A DNA stretch of 58,884 bases from Bacteroidaceae bacterium (GTDB taxonomy: Bacteria > Bacteroidota > Bacteroidia > Bacteroidales > Bacteroidaceae): assembly GCA_017534705.1 (NCBI GenBank), contig JAFXVU010000098.1, forward strand, positions 1 to 58,884, read 5' to 3'. Each line of letters opens with the position of its first letter. Position 1 is the stretch's first letter. The position numbers and the translations under genes were made by a program. Below, one piece after another: positions 8,462-17,100 of the stretch. A model generated the notes under the pieces. The model did no database searches. It was not told where the DNA came from and saw only the letters and a list, made by a program, of their open reading frames with translations.

Positions 8462-11026
8462 ATGGTAAAGAAGCTCATATTGTCGCTGATTCTGCTGACC
8501 CTCTACAGCGTCAGTCTGAAAGCGGTGCTCAAGGAAAAGGACTTGCCGCAGACATTGGCCAACCTGCGAGTGGAACTGCAGAAGAACTACGATGACAAAC
8601 TCGAACAAGAGGAACGTTTCCGCAACAACGCGCAGATGATGAACCACCGCGTGGCTGAATCAGCCAAGACGAGCAGCCAAATCGCGCTGATGCTCTACAG
8701 CCAGAAACGCGACTATGTGTTCGACATCACCTACGCCTGCAGCGAGGCCATGGAACTCTACCGAAACTTCAACGAACTGACGAGGCCTTTCACGAAGTTC
8801 GAAACCAATCTGGACTCCGACATCGAGCGCTACAAGGAGCTTATCTCCAGCCTTGAGAACATCCCCGAGTTCATCCTCGAGACTGATGTCCAGAAGGCCG
8901 ACCGTAACGAATGCCTGCGCACCGCCAGAGCCATCCTCGACATCTGCATCATGCAGAAAGCCAATATGGTGGAGGCAGAGAAACGCTACGACAACACCAA
9001 AGAGCGGCTCGCCAAGATGAACGACTATGCCAAGAAACGCTACCAGAGCATCAAAAACGATATCTTCCGCAATGGCGACTATTCCTATCCACAGATAGTG
9101 TCGATGTGGAAATACCAATACCAGAATGCACGCAACACCATAGAAATGAAGTATGTGCGACACAAAAACATCAAGTCACAATGGAACGGTCCCATCTACT
9201 TTTTCCTCTTCTCCTTCCTCATTTCGTGGCTTATCATCGCCAGCATCATCAGCGCCTTGGTCATCCGGTTCTTCATTCCCAAGAGGATAAGGGTCAAAGA
9301 TGAATTCAAGAAGAAACGCATATCGCTCATCCAGGCTTTTGCCGCCGCCACCTTCGCCATCGTCGTGATGATTATCCGGCGTTTTGCCGACCACAATTTC
9401 TTCATCATGGCCTCAGGACTGCTCATCGAGTACCACTGGCTGGTGGCCGCTATCCTCATCTCGCTCATCGTCAGGGTCAGGGGCGACTATATCCGCAATG
9501 CTTTCCGCCTTTATACCCCCATTCTAACCATTGGATTCATCATCATCATCACCCGCATCCTCTTTGTGCCTAACGAAATCGTGAACCTCATCTTCACGCC
9601 CATCATCATCTCCACCACGTTATGGCAACTCATCGCCTTGTTCCACAATGTGAAAAACTTGCCTCGCTATGACTATATCTGCTCCTGGGTATCAGCCATC
9701 ATCATGGTGGTGGCATCCGTCATGTCGTGGATGGGATTTGTGCTCATGGCTGTGCAGGTGCTCATCTGGTGGCTCTTCATGCTTACCTTCATCCAGACGT
9801 TCACCGCTATCTCCGACATCTTCGAGATTATAGAACAAGGCTATCTGAAAAATAAAACCGCGAATGTCGGCGACGCCAACTCCGGCGAACAGAAACCTCG
9901 CCATAAATTCTTCATTTCATTCTTTGACATCCTCGATATCATATCAGACAAAGATTATCATGATAATAAATTGACCCTCAACGAGTCCAATGCAGCAGAC
10001 AATCAGAAAGGATACAACATTCGTCAGACATGGCTCTTTGATTTCCTCACGAAGTGTCTCTCCCCCATCCTCATCGTGCTCTCCATCCCCTTCTCCTTGT
10101 TGCTGGCAGCCGAGGTGTTCGACTTCTCGAACTGGGTCACCCAAACACTGACCAAGCCATTCCTTGAAGCACGTAATCTGGCCACCGCCTCGTTCCAGAC
10201 CATCCTCCTCGTCGTCTGCCTCTTCTTTGTGTTCAAGTACATCCACTACTTGCTGAAATACCTTTATCTCGACCACGACCGTCGTCGCAGCCGTGAGAGC
10301 AAGGTGCAGACGACCCTTGGACGCAACCTCATCGCCATCGGTGTATGGGCTGTGTATGTCATCGTCGCCATGACATTGCTCAAGGTCAACCAGTCGGGCA
10401 TCGCCATCATCACCGCAGGCCTCTCCACCGGTGTAGGTTTCGCCATGAAGGACTTGCTGGAGAACTTCTTCTACGGTATGTCGCTGATGACGGGACGCAT
10501 CCGTGTGGGCGACGTCATCCAGTGCGAGGGCACACGAGGAACCGTGGAGAGCATCACCTACCAAAGCACCCAGGTGCACACCTTCGACGGTGCCGTCATC
10601 TCCTTCCCCAACAGCCAGCTCTTTACCAAGAACTTCCAGAACCTGACCAAGAGCGACAAGTACGAGAAGGTATATGTGCCCATCGGCGTTTCATACGGCA
10701 CGAACGTGCCCCTGGTGAGAGACTTGCTGACCAAGGCCATCACCGACTTGCTCATCAACGAGAAGGACAGGAAGGGCGACCCGCTAATCAGACAGAATTA
10801 CGGGGTGAAAGTGGTCATGAAGCAGTTCGGCGACAGTTCTGTGGACATGGTGGTGCTGTTCTGGATGCTCGTAAAGGACGAGATTGACTGGCTGTGGAGA
10901 GTGCGCGAGTGCATCTACAAAACCCTCAATGAGAACAACATCGAGATTCCGTTCCCACAGCGCGACATACATGTGCGCGACCTACCACCTCAACTGCAAC
11001 AGCAATTCGGGGACTCAAAATTGTAG
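8462..11026 (+). CDS. Large MscS-family mechanosensitive ion channel (MscK/MscM-like)
   Basis: 854 residues from ATG 8462; this start gives a signal-like N-terminus 'MVKKLILSLILLTLYSVSLKA' and follows the promoter. Residues about 22-240 are a helical, charged, probably periplasmic domain. About 11 hydrophobic segments run from about 250 to 640. The MscS pore helix and beta domain are clear at about 645-720: 'GIAIITAGLSTGVGFAMKD', 'GRIRVGDVIQ' and 'VISFPNSQLF'. The Gly/Ala-rich pore helix is typical. It is much longer than minimal MscS (about 286 aa) and fits the multi-TM family that releases solutes on hypo-osmotic shock. Single-gene unit ending at a strong terminator. Confidence 0.93.
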   Translation: MVKKLILSLILLTLYSVSLKAVLKEKDLPQTLANLRVELQKNYDDKLEQEERFRNNAQMMNHRVAESAKTSSQIALMLYSQKRDYVFDITYACSEAMELYRNFNELTRPFTKFETNLDSDIERYKELISSLENIPEFILETDVQKADRNECLRTARAILDICIMQKANMVEAEKRYDNTKERLAKMNDYAKKRYQSIKNDIFRNGDYSYPQIVSMWKYQYQNARNTIEMKYVRHKNIKSQWNGPIYFFLFSFLISWLIIASIISALVIRFFIPKRIRVKDEFKKKRISLIQAFAAATFAIVVMIIRRFADHNFFIMASGLLIEYHWLVAAILISLIVRVRGDYIRNAFRLYTPILTIGFIIIITRILFVPNEIVNLIFTPIIISTTLWQLIALFHNVKNLPRYDYICSWVSAIIMVVASVMSWMGFVLMAVQVLIWWLFMLTFIQTFTAISDIFEIIEQGYLKNKTANVGDANSGEQKPRHKFFISFFDILDIISDKDYHDNKLTLNESNAADNQKGYNIRQTWLFDFLTKCLSPILIVLSIPFSLLLAAEVFDFSNWVTQTLTKPFLEARNLATASFQTILLVVCLFFVFKYIHYLLKYLYLDHDRRRSRESKVQTTLGRNLIAIGVWAVYVIVAMTLLKVNQSGIAIITAGLSTGVGFAMKDLLENFFYGMSLMTGRIRVGDVIQCEGTRGTVESITYQSTQVHTFDGAVISFPNSQLFTKNFQNLTKSDKYEKVYVPIGVSYGTNVPLVRDLLTKAITDLLINEKDRKGDPLIRQNYGVKVVMKQFGDSSVDMVVLFWMLVKDEIDWLWRVRECIYKTLNENNIEIPFPQRDIHVRDLPPQLQQQFGDSKL

Positions 11027-11060
11027 TGTTTGGAAATCATTCAATTTCCAAACATCAAAT

Positions 11061-11101
11061 AAAAACCATGGGTGCGCTACTGCAGTGCACCCACGGTTTT
11101 T
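11061..11101 (+). terminator. Terminator after the mechanosensitive channel gene (possibly bidirectional)
   Basis: Arms 11061-11075 and 11087-11101 pair over 15 positions with one mismatch; the stem begins with five A and ends with five T. Its symmetry means it could also terminate the convergent minus-strand operon ending at 11136. Confidence 0.85.
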
Positions 11102-11135
11102 CATTGTGCGAAAGTCGTTCGAATGTTCCTTACTA

Positions 11136-11939
11136 TTACTTGGAGAGGTTCTTGACGAACTGCCAGGCTGTTTCGTAGCCCTTCACCTTGATGAGTGACT
11201 GATGGCCTACGATGTACTCCGAAACACCTCTGTGGTCGGCACCGTTATGCCAGTCGTAAGTGTAACCCAAACGGGTCCAAGGCAGTGGGCTGTCGTCCTC
11301 GTAGGCGGCCTCCACGCTGTAGCGGTACCACTCGCGGAAGTTGGTCTCGCCAATCTTGAAGTTCTCATCCACATGCTTGGGGAACTCAGTCGTAGCCGTA
11401 GTAGTGGTGATGTCGGGGTCAGGTGTTGGACGGAACATCGTAGCCGGGTCGGCATAGAAGCTGACCATGATGTCGTAGTCGCAAGTGGGGTCGAGTCCGT
11501 ACATCTGAATCAGACGCATGTGGGCTGCCACACTGTCGAGGCCCTCGAAGGCGGCGCTGCGGTTCACCCAGTCAACAGGAAGCGACACCCATGTACCCAT
11601 CTCACGGTCGATGCGATAGACACCCTCGCCAGAGAAGAAACGCTGCAGGCGGCTAGAATCGACAAGGGTGACAACCAACACCATGTCGCGGCCATCGAAA
11701 TTAGCCCACTCCTCACCTGGATAGTCTTTCTTGACAGGTGTCAGGTCGTTGACCACTTCCACACTGTCGATGACCTTGGCGTCTTCAATAGCCGCTGTAA
11801 GGTCAGCCTGGAGGGCAGAGTCGTTCTCATACCAGGCAATGCCGTTGTCGGCAGCCTTCGTCTTGTTCTCCTGGGTTTGTCTGCAACCCGTCAACATCAA
11901 CATCGCCATAGCGGCGATAACAATCATACACTTTTTCAT
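11136..11939 (-). CDS. Hypothetical lipoprotein, 267 aa, last gene of the giant-protein cluster
   Basis: Signal sequence with lipobox 'MLTGC' (Cys about 19), so a lipidated envelope protein. The mature part has a Thr-rich linker ('DITTTTATTEFP', about 175-187) and an aromatic C-terminal portion ('FREWYRYSVEAA', 'LGYTYDWHNGADHRGVSEY') with no recognised catalytic motif. It lies 41 bases after the 510-aa GLUG protein on the same strand and probably shares its transcript. 'EYIVGHQSLIKV' may indicate protein binding, but this is only an impression. Function unknown. Confidence 0.7.
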   Translation of the reverse strand: MKKCMIVIAAMAMLMLTGCRQTQENKTKAADNGIAWYENDSALQADLTAAIEDAKVIDSVEVVNDLTPVKKDYPGEEWANFDGRDMVLVVTLVDSSRLQRFFSGEGVYRIDREMGTWVSLPVDWVNRSAAFEGLDSVAAHMRLIQMYGLDPTCDYDIMVSFYADPATMFRPTPDPDITTTTATTEFPKHVDENFKIGETNFREWYRYSVEAAYEDDSPLPWTRLGYTYDWHNGADHRGVSEYIVGHQSLIKVKGYETAWQFVKNLSK

Positions 11940-11980
11940 TGGTTAATAATAGGTTTGCTAATAATAGATTTTTAAGTTTG

Positions 11981-13513
11981 TTATTTCCGAATCAAATACT
12001 TCTTGCCATTCTTGATGTAAATGCCTGGGCGCAAGTTCTCGTTATCCACACGGCGGCCACTCAAGTCGTAAACTTCTTCAGAATCAGAAGGTATGTTCAG
12101 TTCCACCTTCTTCAGTCCTGTGGAGCCTTCACCGAAATTGAGGTTGAATACGTTGATACTACTGCCACCGCCTTGCATATAGATGCCTCCTACATAGCCA
12201 TTATTGAGCTGGAAGTAAGCACGGAGGGAATTGATGCTCATGGGGGCATCGGGATAATAAAGGGTGTTGGTAAAGCCACCGATTGCGTCAGCCTTGAGGA
12301 AGAGAACAGTATTGTCTCCACCCGTCTCCTCTATGTCCTTGGAAAAGTAAGTGCCCATAAAAGTCACGTTGCCATCAGCGCTAGTAACACCTTTTGGGGT
12401 TTCACCCCACAATAACATATCTGCGAGGTCAGCACCAGGAAAACTGGGGTCAACAAGCTCGTTTGTCTCATCAGGATTATTCCATCTGACGAGATAAGGC
12501 TTGCCAGCAATAATGCGATCGGCAGCCTTGAAGTTCAAATAGAGAGTATTGATGGGTTCGCCAGCTTCATCTTCACCTTCAACAATACCCGTAGGATGGG
12601 CATAGCCTTCAGAATCAGTATCCAATTCCATAACAATAGCATCGGAAAACACTGACCCTTGGATGGTGACATCAAACGGCAGGCAGAGGGTATTCCAATT
12701 ACGGTCAACCTTATAGAATGTGCGTCCTTCAAGCTTAACACCCCCTGAATTAGCATTGCCATAATGATAGGCACAATCGTAAATGTCACCACGTGATTGT
12801 CCATAGAGTGGAGAATCGTATGAACCTTGCAAAGTGGCCTGGAAAAAACAGTTCTGGAGTATGCCATCCGTTTCGTTAGAACCGACAATGCCACCTATTT
12901 TCATATCAGTATAATCATTGCGACAAATTTCGCCTCCATAATAAACACAGTTTTTGATCAGGCCCTTGTTCTCACCTGCAATGCCACCACCATCTATCGA
13001 ACCTGTATGACAATACACATTTACATTGCTTCTGCAATTAATAATCTTGCCATGGTTCACACCCGCTATGGTTCCAATGTTGCGAGTGCCATTTACATCA
13101 CCGGCAGCTGCATATATTCCAAAGGATGAATCATCAGAATCATCAGAATAATCAGAATTATCAACATTAAGATTCTCCACAACCCCCTCAGAACCTATTC
13201 TACCAAAGAGTCCCATGTAAATGGCATCTGGATCCGAAATTTTGAAAGTCAGTCCTTTGATGGTGTGTCCTTGGCCGTCGAATGTGCCATTGAAGGAATA
13301 ATTATCAAGATCGGTATCAGATGTACCTGAAGGAGGAGTTCCAAGAGGCACCCAATCACCATCAAGGGTGATGTCTTCTGTCAAAATGTAATGACCTGTT
13401 AATGCCATGTCCTTAAGGCCTTGTAAGTCACTAATAGGAATAGCAGAGGGATTCTGAGCCATGGTCATGCCAGTGAGCATGAAGGCACACAATGCAAAAA
13501 AAGTCTTTTTCAT
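11981..13513 (-). CDS. Secreted GLUG-type surface protein with C-terminal sorting tail
   Basis: 510 residues. Signal peptide about 1-19 ('GMTMAQ'). Residues about 30-250 form GLUG-like beta-helix repeats ('NGTFDGQGHTIKGLTF', 'GGIAGENKGLIKNCVYYGG', 'GGIVGSNETDGILQNC'), a fold common in bacterial adhesins. Residues about 261-470 are the 'WNTLCLPFDVT ... NTLYYPDAPM' module shared with the esterase and CotH proteins, followed by tail 'PGIYIKNGKKYLIRK'. Its ATG overlaps the stop of the preceding lipoprotein gene (TAATG), implying translational coupling. An Asp/Ser-rich segment is encoded by a 9-nt repeat at 13128-13164. An adhesin-like surface role is inferred. Confidence 0.85.
   Translation of the reverse strand: MKKTFFALCAFMLTGMTMAQNPSAIPISDLQGLKDMALTGHYILTEDITLDGDWVPLGTPPSGTSDTDLDNYSFNGTFDGQGHTIKGLTFKISDPDAIYMGLFGRIGSEGVVENLNVDNSDYSDDSDDSSFGIYAAAGDVNGTRNIGTIAGVNHGKIINCRSNVNVYCHTGSIDGGGIAGENKGLIKNCVYYGGEICRNDYTDMKIGGIVGSNETDGILQNCFFQATLQGSYDSPLYGQSRGDIYDCAYHYGNANSGGVKLEGRTFYKVDRNWNTLCLPFDVTIQGSVFSDAIVMELDTDSEGYAHPTGIVEGEDEAGEPINTLYLNFKAADRIIAGKPYLVRWNNPDETNELVDPSFPGADLADMLLWGETPKGVTSADGNVTFMGTYFSKDIEETGGDNTVLFLKADAIGGFTNTLYYPDAPMSINSLRAYFQLNNGYVGGIYMQGGGSSINVFNLNFGEGSTGLKKVELNIPSDSEEVYDLSGRRVDNENLRPGIYIKNGKKYLIRK
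13128..13164. repeat. 9-nt tandem repeat (atcatcaga type) within the GLUG protein gene
   Basis: Four near-copies of a 9-nt unit encode a low-complexity 'SDYSDDSDDSS' stretch. The unit keeps frame, so copy-number change would lengthen or shorten the protein by three residues. Confidence 0.7.
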
Positions 13514-14058
13514 TATTCTTGTTGTTCTGTTGGGATAAATTCAAGTAGATAGGGTTGTTCGTTGTTGAGCGGTGGCAGACTGGGGTCGAATTGGTGCCAA
13601 CTGTCGATGGAATAGATACGTTTGAGTTGGTCGCAATAGTATGCGATGCTCACCATAGAGTCATTGGTATTGGCTGCAATTACCAAGGGGAAGTAAATCT
13701 GTCCCTCGCTGTTCTCTGGGTTGCTGACCGCACGCACTTCATCGTTGATGATAGCGCAGAGGAGGTCATTTTCGCTTACGTAGCCCTCGAGTACTTCCTG
13801 CAAACGGAATTGCACGGCCATGGTGAGTTCAAAAGAATGATAATCGGGTTCATTCCATGTCGGGCGAACTGCATTGCCTGGCGTCAGCAATTCACTCTTA
13901 TCCTTCGGGTCAGTCGGTTGTGCATCGTCGTCATCGCTGCCACATGCCCAGAAAAAAGTAGCGACCGATAGGAGTATCACTAATTTTGCGTGGTTGATAA
14001 GGAAAGCGTTCAGCCATGTCTTCCTATCAACGAGTTGAAGATATTCGAATCTTTTCAT
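13513..14058 (-). CDS. Lipoprotein carrying a stand-alone copy of a domain of the giant surface protein
   Basis: 181 residues from the ATG complement at 14058, chosen because 'MKRFEY' precedes a hydrophobic stretch and lipobox-like 'FFWAC'; a longer frame to 14160 adds an unlikely basic leader. After an Asp-rich linker, residues about 70-150 ('FELTMAVQFRLQEVLEG ... NDLLCAIINDEVRAVSN ... YFPLVIAANTNDSMVSIAYYCD') line up by eye with two segments of the 3,630-aa protein, near its residues 3165-3255 and 3500-3570. The gene lies just after the giant gene and its stop overlaps the ATG of the GLUG protein. It may be a lipid-anchored partner of the giant; this is inference. Confidence 0.75.
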   Translation of the reverse strand: MKRFEYLQLVDRKTWLNAFLINHAKLVILLSVATFFWACGSDDDDAQPTDPKDKSELLTPGNAVRPTWNEPDYHSFELTMAVQFRLQEVLEGYVSENDLLCAIINDEVRAVSNPENSEGQIYFPLVIAANTNDSMVSIAYYCDQLKRIYSIDSWHQFDPSLPPLNNEQPYLLEFIPTEQQE

Positions 14059-14084
14059 TATGATGGGTTTTATTTGTTCTTGAA

Positions 14085-14107
14085 GTCTAATGGGTTGAAT
14101 AGGCTTA
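14085..14107. repeat. Short 9-nt repeat between the giant gene and the 181-aa lipoprotein gene
   Basis: Units gtctaatgg, gttgaatag and gcttat in tandem, upstream of the lipoprotein start. The same family (gtctaatgg, gcttaatag) forms the array at 40517-40552. Confidence 0.6.
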
Positions 14108-14164
14108 TCTCGGATGAATGAAAGGGATGCGGAGGCGGGCGTTTCCCGCCTCCACATCATCCTG

Positions 14165-17100
14165 TCATTTCACAAGCACCTTGTTGCCGTTGAAGATATA
14201 CACTCCCTTCTCAGTAGGACGTGCTGGCAGACGGATACCCTGGATGGTGTACCACTCGCCGTCGGCAAAGCGTCCTGCTTCAATGAAGCGGATAACGGTT
14301 GGCTCGTTGATGCTGCCATGCAGCGCGTCGGCCGTATATTTCATCGTCTTCGGCGTGATGGCAACTGTCTCACCGTCGCGTTCGATGGTGAACTGAACAT
14401 CCTCGGCTGCACTGTTCTCTGCCTCACCTACTGTGAGGAAGAAGAGGCCGTCTTCATCGGCTTCGGCGATACCACAGATGTCTGCGCCATGGTAGGCTAC
14501 CAGGCGGTCACCCTCCTGAAGTTCCACGCCCTCAGTCACGGCTATTACATTCATGTTGCTGGCTGTGTTGTTGGAGAAGAGTGGTGGTGTGGCTGCGGCA
14601 CGGGTAGGTGTCGTGGTGCCAGAGTAGCGAGACAATGAACCATAAAAAGGATAATAGAAGGTGCGTTCGTCCGTGGCATTGCGCTTGATCATATAGCCAC
14701 ATCCTGTATTCAGGTACTTGAGTGTACCCTTCCATATCCTGTTCTCACCTATCACATTCAGTACGGCAAACTCGTCTTGCGACTTGATGATATCGCCGTC
14801 GGAAGCGAAGTCTGTATAGTCCGAAAGGGCTACAGACAACGGCAGGTTGATGGACGACATAAAGCCGACACGGTTCCATCCATGTTTCACTTTTATACCA
14901 GCGATCCATTGGGTACCTGAGAGATAGGCCGTCTTATCATTCACCGAGTAGAAGCGGTACATCAGCGTTGGGTCGATGGAAATGCTGTCGCTGCCATGAT
15001 CCCAGAAGTAAATGTCACGGTTCGGGTCGGAAGACTTCTTGCTCTTGTATGAGTACTGATAAGGCTTGCCCTTGCTCGTGATGACTTCGAATCCATCACC
15101 TACCAACCATTCGGCAGCGTCATATAGCAAATCAGAAACGGTCTGTTTTTCTGGCATCACATAGAACGAAAGCCAGTTCCATCCCTTCTTCATGTGGAGC
15201 GTCTGAACCTCATCATAGTCCTCATAGAGCATGACTGGATTGGCACTGGTGCCAAGGATGGTGTTGGCTTTGAACTTGATGCCATCAGGATAAATCTTCA
15301 CATCAGGTTCAAGCTCATGAATCTTTCCTGTCGAAGCATTGAAGAACTCGAAACTCAATGGTACCGGTTTATCCTCCATGTTGTAGATGGTGACGAACGC
15401 CAAGGCTTCGTTGGCATTGGCTGTCTGATCCACATCGATGTGGGTCACACCGAGCAACTGGTGTCCCTCTCCAAATACCGCAAGGATATCGGCAGGATCA
15501 CTGGTTAAATGTTCGTCGAGATAGACGCGAGCCACCATGTTCATCGAGATGTTACGTTCCTTCAGGGCATCACTCACTACCCATTGCGGTTCATCACCAC
15601 GCACGGTGATTTTAATAGGCAGAGGCTCCGACATGCCGTTCTCTCCCTTCACATAAATCTTCTCGTCGTAATCACCGATATTGATGTAAGGCGAGATGGT
15701 AAGCATGATGCTCTCCTCATCAAGGGCGTCGATGACTCCTGCGCTCTTAGATGCGGTAATCCAAATCGGCAGACCTTCCATCGTGTAGTTCTGCTTCTTG
15801 CCACCGAGGTTCTTCAGTTTCACTTCCACTGTAGTTTCGTTACCATAATGCGTGGTGATATTCAAACGTTTGACATCCCAACGCAGAGGGTTACGATAAA
15901 CGTAGAGATTGAGGAGCACAGGACTGGCTGTGAGATTACCATTAAGGTCGGCCACATCCTTCACCGTGATATAGACATTGGTCTTCTCGATTTCGGCATC
16001 GGGAACGTCGAGGTTGAGCAAGAGGTCTTGATTATCGACCACGTAACTGAACTCAAGGTGTTCCAGATTCGTCTTCTCACGCATCCTCGCGTAATTCTCC
16101 TTATCGCCCAAGGCGTATGCAATGCTTTGATCGACAATCGTGTCGCGGCGTGTCTCGGAAATCGATTGGCCCTCCTTGTAGCGGCGGAGACTGATACCTG
16201 AAGGAACCAATTGAATATGGTTGTCCTTCAAGACTGTCGAACTGCTAAACGGCAGATAGACCAGAGTACCCATCTCCGTACCCGATGGCGTGGATTTAGC
16301 GTAAGTATCAATGAGGCTGGGAGGCAACACCATCTCGTACATCGCGATTTCGTCGATGTTGCCCGACAAAGGAGCGGTCACTGTCTTCATGTCGGTGTAT
16401 GTTGCACCTACTGCGAGATCCTCTCCTGAGATGCCTCCCAAACCTTCGGTCGGGAAGGTGGTCTTGAGGGTCTGGTCGATATAGATGTTACCCACATTGC
16501 GCGAGCGGTTGATGGTCATGGCGAAATGATGCCATATTCCATCACATACGCTGGTGCCGGTAAAATACTCCTTGCCTGCACTACGGAAGAACAGCTCTCC
16601 ATCTTTCAAACCGATGTTGAAGTGATTGCCGTTGTTGGGCTCGTCCTGTCCAAGACCGTTGGACATGAGTGTACCATTATAATCAGCCGTATTGAACCAG
16701 AACATCAGGGTGTAGTCCTCGAAATCTTGACGGTTGAAGAACTTCGATGCCAGTTTGGCACCCTTCTCGCCATCAAGCTTCAGACTGATACCCCCGGGTA
16801 CAACCCATGATGTACCAACCAAAATCATGTCATTGCCTCCGACTGCCTTGTCGTAACTGTAGATGCCAGTACCTTCGTTCAACGCATAGTTATCAATCAA
16901 ATGAAGTTCGTAACCAGTAAGTACCTTCTGTGAATACTTAGAGATGAAGGCTTCACTCAATGCAGTGTTCCACAAACGCATCTCAAGCATTGTGCCTTGG
17001 TAATCCTCAGGAGCATCATCAGCTTTATTGCCATGCTCATCTATGTAGTCGAAAATACTACCACCAAGGAATATATTGCCATAACCCTGGTAAACACAGT

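Noticed and set aside
9944..10579. Minus-strand frame opposite the MscS domain
   Set aside because: Composition is His/Asp/Glu-rich and lacks any domain; shadow of the channel gene.
15509..16201. Long plus-strand frames opposite the giant surface gene
   Set aside because: The giant frame is continuous over 10.9 kb with recognisable domains; opposite frames only reflect its codon bias.
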